From the NCBI GenBank assembly GCA_963701245.1, contig OY969576.1, positions 1,240,001-1,304,000 of the forward strand: a stretch of 64,000 nt of DNA, in the 5' to 3' direction. The DNA is from CAWCCP01 sp963701245. GTDB taxonomy: Bacteria; Patescibacteriota; Saccharimonadia; Saccharimonadales; UBA4665. Shown here piece after piece: positions 1-9,889 of this stretch. Under the pieces are notes generated by a model, which did no database searches, was not told the DNA's origin, and saw nothing but the letters and a program-made list of their open reading frames with translations. The position numbers and the translations under genes are program-made. The stretch's first letter is position 1. Each line of letters starts with the position of its first letter.

Positions 1-297
1 GTGGTGATGGTAAATAAATTCAGTCTGACGCTCTAATTGCCCTACTTTTAAATGCACGCCGGTTTCTTCATAGAGTTCTCTGAGCGCACCGTCAAGCGAT
101 GCTTCTTCTTTATGTAACCCACCACCGGGAAGCGACCAGCTGCCATCACCTACCCAGCGTTTCGTCACAATAATATGATTGCCATGAATAATGAGCAATC
201 GGGTTCGTTTGGAGCCGTGTAGATACATCCAACTGAGCGGCCAAGTGAGCCAGAAAAGCACAACACCGATTCGCACCCAAGCGACATGCTTTTCCAT
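1..297 (-). CDS. NUDIX hydrolase, C-terminus cut by window edge
   Basis: The first 99 codons are present and the gene runs off the left edge. Residues about 9-26 form a hydrophobic stretch, so the protein may be membrane anchored. The NUDIX box fits GX5EX7REUXEEXGU exactly: it begins in SLPGGGLHKEE and ends in RELYEETGV, with all the metal-binding glutamates present. NUDIX enzymes cleave nucleoside diphosphates linked to another moiety; the substrate cannot be told here. The ATG shares one base with the pcrA stop (TAATG), so it is probably translationally coupled to the helicase gene upstream. Confidence 0.85.
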   Translation of the reverse strand, partial: MEKHVAWVRIGVVLFWLTWPLSWMYLHGSKRTRLLIIHGNHIIVTKRWVGDGSWSLPGGGLHKEEASLDGALRELYEETGVHLKVGQLERQTEFIYHHH

Positions 298-2447
298 TAC
301 AGTTTCTCGAGTGGCGCAAAACCGACGTTTAGTTTTCGTGTTCCTTTATTCTTAAAATAAATAACTGCCGTATCACCATCAATTTCGAGAACCGTACCAA
401 GCCCAAAGACACTGTGACGTACCCCGTCGCCTTCATTGAGTTCCGGCAATACTCGAACTTCGTTCACTGTGGGTAAAGTCCCTGAGGGCGTAAAACTGAA
501 GTCCGGTCCCTCACTGTATTCAGTGCCAAGCGTTTGGAATGCACTATCTATTTCACTTAAAAAGCGGGATGGTGGGTTGTGCTGCATACCGCCATAGAGC
601 AATCGACTTGCGGCAAAAAACAAATAGAGTTCTTTGCGAGCTCTAGTCATCCCGACGTAACAAAGTCGGCGCTCTTCTTCCATCTCACTCTGATCATAAA
701 GCGCTCTCGAATGAGGGAAGATAGATTCTTCCAGCCCGGTCATAAAGACTACCGGGAATTCAAGACCCTTAGCGGCATGCAATGTCATCAGCGTAACCGA
801 ATCATTGGCAAAGTTTGCACTATCAAGATCACTCACCAATGCAACTTCTTCCAAAAAGCCAGCCAGTCCGGCATCCTGATACTCCCGCGCGACACTTAAT
901 AGTTCACGGACATTTTCCTGTCGTGATTCTCCCTGAGGCGTGCCGTCGTTAAGATAGTTTAGATAGTCAATCCGTCTCAACAGCGAATCAATCAGTCCGG
1001 CGACAGAAGATTCTTCGTTGACGGTTTGCAGACTTTGGATTATATCACCGAGGTCACCAAAAGCCGTTCGGGCTTTCGGAGTGAGTTGACTGCACTCCTC
1101 AGCGGCGAGCAATGCCGCCAGTAGTCCCTGCCCTCGTTCTCGCTGCCAGCTCAGAAATGTTTGGAGTGACTTTGCGCCGATGCCACGAGTTGGCACATTC
1201 ACGATTCGCTCAAAGCTCACTATATCGTCAGGCTGAAAAATAAGTCGTAAGTAAGCAAGGATATCTTTAATTTCTTTGCGGTCATAGAACCGAACGCCCC
1301 CAATCACGCGATAGGGAATACCATAATGGATAAACACCTCTTCAATTGACCGGCTTTGCGCATTGGTCCGATAGAGTACGGCATAATCGCCATAACGGTG
1401 CTCATTACTATCGACACCAAGTCGGATCCGGCGAATTATGGCTTCACCCTCAGCCCGCTCATTGCCAACAGGTACCAATTGGACTGGCAAGCCCTCACCC
1501 GCTTCGGTCCAAAGTTTTTTATCACTACGCTGAGTGTTCTTGGTTATCACCGCATGGGCAGAATCCAGAATGTTTTTTGTACTGCGATAATTTTGTTCTA
1601 GTTTAATAACTGTCGTATTTTTATAGTCTTGCTCAAACCGCATTATATTGCGAAAATCTGCACCTCTCCAGCTGTAAATACTCTGCCAGTCATCGCCAAT
1701 CACGGCAACGTTTTGGGAATCATTTGTCAGTAACTTAATCAGTTGGTATTGTGCGGCATTTGTGTCTTGATACTCATCTATCATTATGTATTTGAATTGC
1801 TGCTGCCACTTTTTACGAACTTCGGGTTGGCTTTTAAGCATTTTGACAGTTGCATTAATCAGATCATCAAAATCGAGTGCCGAGGCGTCATGAAGAACTC
1901 TTTCGTAGCTAGGGTAAACTTGGGCAGCCACTTTCTGCGCCGGACTGGCTGCCGTCGCTTGATACTCATTAGGTGTCATCATTTCATTTTTAGCACTGCT
2001 AATAAGCCCCGCCAAAACCCGGGCCGGAAACGCTTTTTCGTCAAGCATTAATTGCTTACTGACCTGCTTGACGGCTGCTTGCCGATCAGCCTCATCGAAT
2101 ATCACAAATGTTCGTGGTACACCTATACTTTCGCCGTCTTGTCGTAGCAAACGAACACAAATTCCATGAAACGTCCCCATGTAGGGCATGAACGATCGGT
2201 TATCGGCATTCGCTCCAAGCAATCGGGCAACTCGTTCCCGCATTTCCTTGGCTGCCTTATTGGTGAATGTTACCGCTAAAATGTTGTACGGCGTTGCTCG
2301 CTTTGTTGCTATGACATACGCAATTCGGTGGGTGAGCGTTTTGGTCTTGCCCGATCCGGCACCAGCAGATATCAACAGTGGCCCTTCGGTTGTTTCAACA
2401 GCCCGGCGTTGTTCCGGGTTTAAACCCGTTAATACATCTTCTAACAC
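297..2447 (-). CDS. pcrA: UvrD/PcrA-family superfamily 1 DNA helicase
   Basis: A 3'-5' DNA helicase for repair and removal of replication or transcription blocks. The Q-motif (LNPEQRRAV, residues 9-17) is followed by Walker A GAGSGKT (29-35), the Walker B-type IDEYQD, QNYRS and the motif VI sequence VGMTRARK. The length of 716 aa is normal for PcrA/UvrD. The last 50 residues (GDGVRHSVFGLGTVLEIDGD onward) match the Tudor-like C-terminal domain that binds RNA polymerase in PcrA. It is first in a two-gene unit with the NUDIX gene. A TAGAAT box lies about 20 nt upstream of the ATG. Confidence 0.95.
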   Translation of the reverse strand: MLEDVLTGLNPEQRRAVETTEGPLLISAGAGSGKTKTLTHRIAYVIATKRATPYNILAVTFTNKAAKEMRERVARLLGANADNRSFMPYMGTFHGICVRLLRQDGESIGVPRTFVIFDEADRQAAVKQVSKQLMLDEKAFPARVLAGLISSAKNEMMTPNEYQATAASPAQKVAAQVYPSYERVLHDASALDFDDLINATVKMLKSQPEVRKKWQQQFKYIMIDEYQDTNAAQYQLIKLLTNDSQNVAVIGDDWQSIYSWRGADFRNIMRFEQDYKNTTVIKLEQNYRSTKNILDSAHAVITKNTQRSDKKLWTEAGEGLPVQLVPVGNERAEGEAIIRRIRLGVDSNEHRYGDYAVLYRTNAQSRSIEEVFIHYGIPYRVIGGVRFYDRKEIKDILAYLRLIFQPDDIVSFERIVNVPTRGIGAKSLQTFLSWQRERGQGLLAALLAAEECSQLTPKARTAFGDLGDIIQSLQTVNEESSVAGLIDSLLRRIDYLNYLNDGTPQGESRQENVRELLSVAREYQDAGLAGFLEEVALVSDLDSANFANDSVTLMTLHAAKGLEFPVVFMTGLEESIFPHSRALYDQSEMEEERRLCYVGMTRARKELYLFFAASRLLYGGMQHNPPSRFLSEIDSAFQTLGTEYSEGPDFSFTPSGTLPTVNEVRVLPELNEGDGVRHSVFGLGTVLEIDGDTAVIYFKNKGTRKLNVGFAPLEKL

Positions 2448-2509
2448 CTTACTATTCTAGCAAACGAAGATATCAAAATCTGTTGTAGTTTACCCAGATT
2501 GGCGGTAAT

Positions 2510-3181
2510 TCACTTCACGCTAGTTAGAGAAAAGTGAGTCACGGGTTTGATTCCTCCAAGTTGGATCAATCCCGCGTCAAGCGCAATATCCACCCAGGCT
2601 AGCGCCAAGATTAAGCTGAGTATGATACCCAAAAGAACAAAGCGCTTCGTTTTACGTTTTTCAATTGTATTAATTGGTAAAAAGTACTTCTTTTCATCTA
2701 CCAGTTTCTGGATTTCCGTATCGTGGGCTGCTTGCTTTTCAGCCTCGGCGGCATCGACTTCTTCAGCGGACTTACTTTTTGTTTTATCTTCGTCGGAAGC
2801 TTCACTATCTAAAGGATCGTCGTCGCTCGATGTATCCGGTCGTTTATCTTCCTTCTCGGCAAGCTGATCATCCTCACCGACTGAAGATAGCTCAGGCACC
2901 GGTATGGATTCAGCAGATTGACTATCAGACTTATCGGCGTTGGCCTGGTCTTTATCGTCATCCTTTTTCTCTTCCTCTTCCGGACCAGTCACATTGCCAG
3001 TCGGCTTCAAAGTATTCATTGACGAACTCGGCATCTTTGCTTCGGAAACTGGCTCAGCATCTGAGTCTGCGACTTTAGCGTCCGGATCTTTCAGTATTGG
3101 CCGATGCGCAATTACGACCGGTTTGGGCCCGTCGTTTTTGTCGCTGGTTCGTTTACTACTGGAAGTTTTTGCATCACTCAT
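2510..3181 (-). CDS. acidic single-pass membrane protein of unknown function
   Basis: I do not recognise a family. The 223-residue protein has a long, low-complexity N-terminal part rich in Asp, Glu, Ser and Lys (about residues 1-165). A basic patch (KRKTKR) and one transmembrane helix (about 180-200) follow, with a short hydrophobic tail. The layout suggests a cytoplasmic disordered domain anchored by its C-terminal helix. Its ATG overlaps the tpiA stop (ATGA), so it is co-translated with tpiA. Compositional bias makes homology searches unreliable. Confidence 0.75.
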   Translation of the reverse strand: MSDAKTSSSKRTSDKNDGPKPVVIAHRPILKDPDAKVADSDAEPVSEAKMPSSSMNTLKPTGNVTGPEEEEKKDDDKDQANADKSDSQSAESIPVPELSSVGEDDQLAEKEDKRPDTSSDDDPLDSEASDEDKTKSKSAEEVDAAEAEKQAAHDTEIQKLVDEKKYFLPINTIEKRKTKRFVLLGIILSLILALAWVDIALDAGLIQLGGIKPVTHFSLTSVK

Positions 3182-3963
3182 GAAGTTCGCTCATGCGACA
3201 AGAGCCGGTAGGCGCCATCAATAATTCCACTAAACTGCTCGTAATTAAGGCTCGCCGCGCCGACCAATACTCCATCACACCCATGTAAACTGAGGTAGGC
3301 ATTGGCATCATGATCGTTGACGCTCCCACCGTATACTACTCGTACGGAATTGGCCACCCGCTCACCGTATAATTCAGTAATTTCATAACGGATAAAATCA
3401 ATGGCTTTCTGCATATCGTCTGGCTTGGCCACTTCACCATCAAACGTACTTATAGCCCAGACTGGTTCGTAGGCGATCACCATATCTTCAATGTCTTCTC
3501 TCGTCAAATTTGATACAGCCGTGGTCAGCTGATCATGTAAAACCCGTTTGGTTTCACCGGCTAAACGTTCTTGTTTGGTCTCGCCAATACAGAGTATCGG
3601 GATAATTTGATTACGGACTGCGGCTTGGACTTTGTCTCTGATCGTTTCTAGATCTTCATGAAAATATATCCGACGGGCAGAGTGGCCAATTATGACGTAA
3701 TGCACGAGATCCCTTAGCATCGTGAAGCTTACTTCGCCGGTATAGGGACCTTCGTCCTTATAGTAGGCATCTTGGGCACTTAAGCGAAACTTGCGACGGT
3801 CAATTTGTAAACTGAGGGGCTGCAAGCTAAGCAAGCTCGGCGCTACCACAACTTCAATGTGACGATGTATTTTGACTCGCTGATCAAGTCGAGCAATCAA
3901 GGTACTCGCTTCCTGAGTATTCAGGTGCATTTTCCAGTTGCCGACGATTAATATTCGTTTCAT
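3178..3963 (-). CDS. tpiA: triosephosphate isomerase with an altered conserved glutamate
   Basis: Interconverts dihydroxyacetone phosphate and glyceraldehyde 3-phosphate in cytoplasmic glycolysis. The substrate-binding lysine is in GNWKM (residues 8-12), the catalytic histidine in IIGHS, the catalytic glutamate in AYEPVWAI, and the phosphate loop is VVYGGSV. Two departures from the family stand out: the near-invariant HSERR reads HSARR, losing the glutamate equivalent to E. coli Glu97, and loop 6 reads ISTFDGEVA in place of the usual IGTGKxA. Length (261 aa) is normal. It lies just downstream of pgk and overlaps the following gene by ATGA. Confidence 0.93.
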   Translation of the reverse strand: MKRILIVGNWKMHLNTQEASTLIARLDQRVKIHRHIEVVVAPSLLSLQPLSLQIDRRKFRLSAQDAYYKDEGPYTGEVSFTMLRDLVHYVIIGHSARRIYFHEDLETIRDKVQAAVRNQIIPILCIGETKQERLAGETKRVLHDQLTTAVSNLTREDIEDMVIAYEPVWAISTFDGEVAKPDDMQKAIDFIRYEITELYGERVANSVRVVYGGSVNDHDANAYLSLHGCDGVLVGAASLNYEQFSGIIDGAYRLLSHERTS

Positions 3964-4028
3964 ATTGTCTTTTGTGGGTATACGTTTAGTGTAACAAACC
4001 TCTTATGCCTTTACCATTAGCGCTTCCC

Positions 4029-5316
4029 TTAATCATCCTTATCTATCAGGGCTTCAACACCAGGCAGTTTTTTACCACCCATCAGATCCAGGCTGGCACC
4101 ACCGCCGGTTGAAACATGACCAAAACAGTCCATTAACTTGCGAGCTCCCAGGTAACCGACCGTGTCACCGCCACCTACAACGGTAAATGGCTTATGTCCA
4201 AAGTCACCAAGCAATGCTTCAATAACGAGTTCTGTGCCATGCGCATAGGGACCGATAGGGCCCTGTAAGCCGGGCGTTTCCGTTACGCCCATCGTGCCAT
4301 TCCAAACGACGGTGTTCGCAAATTGGGCACCCCCGGCTATGAACGAACCGGAAAAAGGTCCGATATCCAATATTTTTCATGGGCTAGGATCTTACTGGCG
4401 CTGATCGGCGGTCGTTTAGGGTAGTTCTCAATGTCAGCAAAACTATGTTCGCTCCAACCGACAATTCGCGTCGGAACCGTTTTATCAATTTTATGGGCAG
4501 CCACACCATCATAAGGAATTGCGAAAACAAAATGTCGTTTTACGGTTTCAGTGGCAGCCTTACGCATAATATCTTTGGCTGCCGGGATGTCGGCTTTGTC
4601 ATATAAACTATCAGCAATATCTATGCCGCGAGCAGCCAGGAATGTATTGGCCATTGCACCGCCAACGGCAATAAAATCGGCAATGTCTATAAAACGATTG
4701 AGAATATCGATCTTATCAGCAATTTTGGCACCACCAATGATAGCCATAAGCGGTCGCTCTGGTTTCTGCATCACATTCGTAATGGTATCTACTTCTTTTT
4801 CAAGCAGTAAACCGGCAACACCCGGCATAAATTTTGGAAGCTCAGATACGGTAACGGATGGATGATGTACGACACCAAAAGCATCTTGGACGAATATTTC
4901 TGCCAGGCTTGCCATGGACTGTGCAAATTCCCGGTTGTTGGCTTCTTCTTCGGGATGAAAACGGACGTTTTCAAGCAGTAAAACTTGTCCATGCTGCAAG
5001 CTCGCTACCGCTTTTTCGACTCGTTCACCAACACAATCGGGAACAAATTCAACGTCTTTTTCCAACAGTTGCTTCAGTCGTTTGGCTACCGGAAAGAGAC
5101 TTAATTCTGGCACCACTTTACCTTGCGGACGCCCTAGGTGTGAACACACTATCAGCTTGGCATGTCGCTCTAACAGATAGTGAAGCGTCGATAGGGATTG
5201 TTTAATTCGGTAGTCGTCGGTGATTTTGCCGTCTTCAAGCGGGACATTATAGTCGGCTCTCAGTAATATTGTTTTCCGGTAACATCGATATCGCGAATTG
5301 TTTTTTTGGTAAACAT
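4029..5316 (-). CDS. pgk: phosphoglycerate kinase, two apparent homopolymer frameshifts
   Basis: Makes ATP from 1,3-bisphosphoglycerate. The reading frame is broken twice as assembled. Near 5272-5275 an A4 run (coding strand) should be A5 to join MFTKKTIRDIDVTGK to TILLRADYNVPLEDGK. Near 4371-4376 an A5 run should be A6 to join ISASKILAHEK to ILDIGPFSGSF. With both bases restored the gene has 430 codons, a normal size. Family motifs are intact: SHLGRP, LLLENVRFHPEEE, GGGDTVGYL and HVSTGGGASLDLMGGKKLPG. Two single-base losses in A runs of an essential glycolytic gene point to sequence error more than decay. Confidence 0.9.
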
Positions 5317-5362
5317 CCCACCTGGCCTGTCCGTTAATTAGTATCCATTCGTCTTATGCTTT

Positions 5363-6796
5363 TTATTCTACCATGCGCACTTTAATCGTATCAGTTGTTC
5401 CAACAACTCCCGGATATTTACCGGAAGTCGTGATGGCGATATCTCCTTTATGGAGCAGTCGACTGCGTTTTAATGACTCAGTTAATTTGGTCGCGGCAAA
5501 TTGGTCGGCTGGCCGGACATAACTGCGAATACCAAAAGCAATTGATAGCTGCTGAGCGGTGCGGGCATCATGAGTAACCGCAAACAAAGGAATGTGGGAA
5601 CGATGTGAAGCAATTTGTAGAGCTGTAGCGCCGGATTTTGTTTCAGCCACGATGGCATTGGAGACGATACTTTCCGCCAGACTCAGTACAGCCGTACTTA
5701 TAGCTACCTGCTTGCTGTGACTGTCATTACTTGATAGCGTAAACTGGATCGGCGCATTTTTTTCGGTGTATTGTATAACGCGCGTCATCGTCTTCACCGC
5801 TTCGATTGGGTATTTGCCACTGGCAGATTCTTCACTTAACATCAGACAATCTGCCCCCATAATGACCGCTGTAGCAACATCCGATACTTCTGCTCTTGTT
5901 GGCTCTGGTGAATCGGTCATACTGGCCAGCATATGGGTGGCGACGATCGTTGGTTTAGCAAGTTTAATACCTAAATTGACAATTTTGCGCTGCACAATTG
6001 GCACACTTTCAGCAGGCGTTTCGACAGCCAAATCGCCGCGAGCAATCATTACCGCATCGGCCACCTGCATGATACTTTCAATATTAGTAACGGCGGCGCT
6101 GGTCTCGATTTTCGCAATGATCCGGGCATTGCTATTCATACTTTTTAATATTTTTTTAAGCGAGTTAATATCATCAGCCGACTGCACGAAACTGAGTGCC
6201 ACATAGTCGATATCCTGTACTGAGCCGTAAACTAAATCAGCTTTATCTTTTGCGGTGATCACATCACCAGCAAAATCAGTATCAGGTAAGTTCATACCTT
6301 TACGACTAATTAAGATGCCGCTATTCTGAGCTTGGACATGCACAATGCCGTTACGAACAGAAGTGACGACTGTCCGTACTTTACCATCGAAGATCAAGAT
6401 GCGTTCACCTCGCTTGACGTATTTACTTAGATCATATTGGGTCGGCAAGTGCCCGCTCGCTTCATAGTCTGCTTCAAAGGCAAAGCTCAGTTCCTGGCCT
6501 TTATTGACAGTCACTAACCCTTCAAAATCACCAAGCCGAATTTTTGGACCCTGTAAATCTTGTACAATCGCGACCGGTTCACCAGTCTCTTTTGAGGCTC
6601 GGCGGACCCACTTTAAAAGACGGCTTTTCTCTTCGTGATTGCCATGACTGAAATTTAATCGAAAACCGTTCGCACCAACTTTAATGAGTTCGAGAATAGC
6701 TTCATAGCTGTCAGTTGCTGGTCCTAAGGTGACAAGAATTTTTGCCCGTTTTGAAACTTTAACCGGCACCGAAGGTGCTTTCTGATTTGCCTGCAT
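5363..6796 (-). CDS. pyk: pyruvate kinase
   Basis: Transfers phosphate from phosphoenolpyruvate to ADP, the last step of glycolysis. Visible motifs are RLNFSHG, VQDLQGPKIRLG, the active-site strand IIAKIET, VMIARGDLAVE and the MLSEESASGKYPIEAV segment (most enzymes have GE where this has EE). The final ~120 residues form the C-terminal effector domain. Length (477 aa) is normal. It is transcribed ahead of pgk with a 46-bp gap, so pyk-pgk-tpiA form one glycolytic cluster. Confidence 0.95.
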   Translation of the reverse strand: MQANQKAPSVPVKVSKRAKILVTLGPATDSYEAILELIKVGANGFRLNFSHGNHEEKSRLLKWVRRASKETGEPVAIVQDLQGPKIRLGDFEGLVTVNKGQELSFAFEADYEASGHLPTQYDLSKYVKRGERILIFDGKVRTVVTSVRNGIVHVQAQNSGILISRKGMNLPDTDFAGDVITAKDKADLVYGSVQDIDYVALSFVQSADDINSLKKILKSMNSNARIIAKIETSAAVTNIESIMQVADAVMIARGDLAVETPAESVPIVQRKIVNLGIKLAKPTIVATHMLASMTDSPEPTRAEVSDVATAVIMGADCLMLSEESASGKYPIEAVKTMTRVIQYTEKNAPIQFTLSSNDSHSKQVAISTAVLSLAESIVSNAIVAETKSGATALQIASHRSHIPLFAVTHDARTAQQLSIAFGIRSYVRPADQFAATKLTESLKRSRLLHKGDIAITTSGKYPGVVGTTDTIKVRMVE

Positions 6797-6864
6797 ATTG
6801 TTCCCGACCCTTGATTCTTATGGTTATCTTCAGTATATACGACGTTTCATGGATAGCAACTGTC

Positions 6865-9111
6865 TCAAGCAGCCATGAGTGCCTGCCAAAGGATTTTCTC
6901 ACCAATCAGCTCGTGACATGTTCCGTCATACCAAGTGCAACGCGGATCAAGGCTAAACCCATTGCGAAGCGGATACAAGTCTGGATAGCCATAGGCCAAC
7001 CGAGCGGCCTGTGGTTCAGCCCAGGCAATACTCTTGTGACCCTTTTTAGCGTAGTCGGACAAATAGGGGCGTTTTTTATCGTAGCTAATATCTTTGCGTG
7101 ATTCTAAATAATCACTGAGGGCTATTACATGACCTGTTTCAAAAGCTTCGAACATTTGCGCTAACTGAAATTTTGCCAGATCTCGACGTTCGTGGACACT
7201 CCGGTTGATCCGCATAAAGGCTGCTTTAATTCGATTGAGGTCGCGTCGTTTGGCGCCCAATGAACTGAGTTCAGCTAGCGCAATACTCAGTGCCGCATGG
7301 TGAACCGAACAGCCAAAACCAACCACTTCACCGGCATGCAGATTGCCAACTCGACCAAATGGATCATAGCTCCCACGGCCGGGCACTGGAACAATGACCG
7401 AAGGGACATCTGATTCGAGCTCAATTATTTCCAGCCAGGCACTAAATGGTAAGCCATCGTCAGTTACCGGCAGTACTTCTTTGTCTGATTCGATAGTGTG
7501 GTAGGTCACTGTCCGTTTAGTAGCGGTTTGTTTGCCAGTTTCGGGTAATTCGATGTCCAAATGCAACTCACTATCAGCTTCCCGATACTGTAAATGATAC
7601 GTTAAGCCCTCAAGAAAAGAGCCGTTGAAACTCTTATTGAGTTCACTCAGCGAAATAGGTATTGGTCGGTTCGGGAGCAAACCGAACGTTTGCATCACAA
7701 ATCGCAACTGCCTGACCCGTTCATGACCGGGATAGCGAATTTGCCAGTCTGCATTGATAGTCTCAAGTAACGCCCGGTCGTTTTCAATTATCCGGCGCAT
7801 ATCCCTTACGGATAATGCCAAGCTAATTTGGGTAGCTAATTGCTTGAGTGCAACTACCTCGGCCGTGGCTTCTTTGTTTTCAGTCTCAATAACTAATCCG
7901 GCGGCATAGAGCAAGTTTCCAATGTCTTGGCGAAACAATTTGAATGATTGTCGCGTCGGACGACTATCCGGTACGTAGTAATCAGTATTACCCCAGGCTT
8001 TTAATCGTTCGGCATCGCTAAAGACATGCATCGCAAGCCGCCTGATAATTACGCCATCTGCTGCCTGTTCACCGTTTGTTAAGCTCAGCATGTCCTTTAC
8101 AAGTGAAAGTCGCCCTAGTACCCTCAGCGATATAGCTGATCGAAATGATTGGACTGTCGGCAAATCTTTTAGACTCGGCCGTGTATAATCCGGTCCTCCA
8201 TCGTAGATTACTTTGGCGAATAACTCTAATAAGGCAGCAATAACCGGCTCGGCGGCTCCAACTAGTCCCGGCGACATCATTTCAACTATATGAGACCGTC
8301 CGAACCATTTGACAACTGCTAGTAAACTACTGAGTTCTAAACCTGCTTGCACATCATAAGTAGATAAAAACGGCTCGAGCGAGAGCAGTTCAACTTGGGC
8401 ATGGATCAAGCGCTCGTAATAGGAACCGGCTTGGTGTTTGGTAAGCGATGATAAGTAAGCCCTGGTGTGACGTTCCAAGTGAAGGGCTTCAGGTTCAAGC
8501 CCATGTTCAAGAAAGTATGCTAGTACAATTCTGCCGAGTAGGCTATCGCCTTTGCCCGAAAGGACCCGATTTGTTTTCGCTTTGAGCAAGCTTGGTAAAC
8601 GCGCAAGGAGTTTATTGATATCAGCATTTGGCTGAATATCTGCATAAATAGAAGTTAATTGATCATCCCAACTTTGTTGTGAAGGCACATCGAAGGCTTT
8701 GATATATTCCTTATTTTCCTGAAAGTGACCAACTATATAGGGAAATGAAATAAAATAGCGATTAATATCGTCACTCGTGAAGCGTTTGTGGCTGGTGGTC
8801 TGATCAATCTCACCATATTGCTTCATAACGTAGGATAATGCCGGCAAGGCCAGCATAAAGTGCGTGCCAGTCCAAACGCTCGGTTGATCAGTCGGCCCAA
8901 ATTTCGATGGTGGTTGCTTTTTTATAGCAGTTACGAGATCCGGATCATACAGCTGTAATGAATCATGCCCGGTTGGGTGACGCCACATGTCGAGGCCACT
9001 TAATAGTTGCTCGTTACTGATGACTTGCAGTGCTCGAAAGGCATCAGCTACTGGGAGGACGGCGGTGTCAAAAAAATTATCTGTTTGCATACTTTTATGT
9101 AAAACTTTCAT
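6865..9111 (-). CDS. large conserved-looking cytoplasmic protein, function unknown
   Basis: I do not recognise this 748-residue protein. It has no signal peptide or membrane segment and is mostly helical in composition. There is a short glycine-rich patch (VPVPGRGSYDPFGRVGN) near residue 570, and cysteines and histidines cluster near the C-terminus (GFGCSVHHAAL; DPRCTWYDGTCHEL). The last segment (SIAWAEPQAARLAYGYPDL) looks structured. No P-loop, HTH or known catalytic signature was seen. A later ATG (codon 8) is also possible, because no strong ribosome site is present at the first. Confidence 0.8.
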   Translation of the reverse strand: MKVLHKSMQTDNFFDTAVLPVADAFRALQVISNEQLLSGLDMWRHPTGHDSLQLYDPDLVTAIKKQPPSKFGPTDQPSVWTGTHFMLALPALSYVMKQYGEIDQTTSHKRFTSDDINRYFISFPYIVGHFQENKEYIKAFDVPSQQSWDDQLTSIYADIQPNADINKLLARLPSLLKAKTNRVLSGKGDSLLGRIVLAYFLEHGLEPEALHLERHTRAYLSSLTKHQAGSYYERLIHAQVELLSLEPFLSTYDVQAGLELSSLLAVVKWFGRSHIVEMMSPGLVGAAEPVIAALLELFAKVIYDGGPDYTRPSLKDLPTVQSFRSAISLRVLGRLSLVKDMLSLTNGEQAADGVIIRRLAMHVFSDAERLKAWGNTDYYVPDSRPTRQSFKLFRQDIGNLLYAAGLVIETENKEATAEVVALKQLATQISLALSVRDMRRIIENDRALLETINADWQIRYPGHERVRQLRFVMQTFGLLPNRPIPISLSELNKSFNGSFLEGLTYHLQYREADSELHLDIELPETGKQTATKRTVTYHTIESDKEVLPVTDDGLPFSAWLEIIELESDVPSVIVPVPGRGSYDPFGRVGNLHAGEVVGFGCSVHHAALSIALAELSSLGAKRRDLNRIKAAFMRINRSVHERRDLAKFQLAQMFEAFETGHVIALSDYLESRKDISYDKKRPYLSDYAKKGHKSIAWAEPQAARLAYGYPDLYPLRNGFSLDPRCTWYDGTCHELIGEKILWQALMAA

Positions 9112-9133
9112 TAAAAATTTCGTTTCTCTATAA

Positions 9134-9162
9134 ACCGGCTAACACGAGTTTATTAAGCCGGT
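9134..9162. repeat. 7-bp perfect inverted repeat upstream of the 748-aa gene
   Basis: ACCGGCT and AGCCGGT are separated by 15 bases, in the 205-bp gap between two minus-strand genes. It could be a terminator for the gene at 9317-9850 (U-run weak) or a 5'-leader hairpin of the large gene that follows. The rest of this gap shows nothing else. Confidence 0.4.
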
Positions 9163-9316
9163 ATTGTATGCCCGTGGTAGTAGCGAGAGTTCATACTATA
9201 CCCCATATGGCAACGTCACTATGCATTAGTAACCTGAGAAAATTCCCACAGTTTTCACGATTCTTTAGATTATAGCAAAGTATAACTTTATATTAAAAAG
9301 AAAGCTGTTGTAATAC

Positions 9317-9850
9317 TCATTGTTTAGGACCTGCTGTGTACCAGATGCAACCAACCCCCAGCGTCACGAGTGCTGCAAAACCGCCGAATGCTGAGAGGAG
9401 AAGCGTTTTTGTCTCGTTCTTTTCGACTTCTGTAAGCGACCGGCCACTGACCACATAGTAAGAGTTGGTCGCTACACTGACAGCCGCAATCCGGACTGAA
9501 GTACTTGGTTGCCAGGTAACAAAACTGTAGGGCTTTCCATTTGAAGACTGTAGAAAACCGATAGGAGCTTGCGGTAATACACCATAGTAGTACCCGTTCC
9601 CAGCAACAATGTGTCCAGAGCGATTATATATTAGTATGAAAGGCGCCAGCGAGTTGACTATATCTACTCTGCCGGAGACTAAACTATGCGGGTTGGCGGC
9701 ATTCGCCAGCTGAGTGGCTGTGTCTTCTGCAAGTTCAATTTGTGGCTGATTGGCATCAGACCGTTGGTCCTGCTGTACCACTACATAGATAGTCCCGAAT
9801 ATAAGAACCAAGATTATAGCTGCAGTAAGCCAGGGTAGTAACTTTTTCAT
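9317..9850 (-). CDS. two-helix membrane protein with an extracellular domain
   Basis: The 177-aa protein has an N-terminal transmembrane helix (residues about 8-26), an external domain of about 110 residues and a second helix (about 150-172) with a short cytoplasmic tail. The layout resembles the sensory part of a membrane kinase without the kinase, but there is no signalling domain. I cannot name a family. It is divergent from the MarR/MMPL pair and could share its control region. Confidence 0.7.
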   Translation of the reverse strand: MKKLLPWLTAAIILVLIFGTIYVVVQQDQRSDANQPQIELAEDTATQLANAANPHSLVSGRVDIVNSLAPFILIYNRSGHIVAGNGYYYGVLPQAPIGFLQSSNGKPYSFVTWQPSTSVRIAAVSVATNSYYVVSGRSLTEVEKNETKTLLLSAFGGFAALVTLGVGCIWYTAGPKQ

Positions 9851-9889
9851 TCCTTTTTAGTATATCGCAAGGAATAGTGCTAATTAGGC

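Noticed and set aside
579..2460. Plus-strand open frames opposite pcrA
   Set aside because: They lie wholly within a well-supported helicase gene and show no motif or ribosome site.
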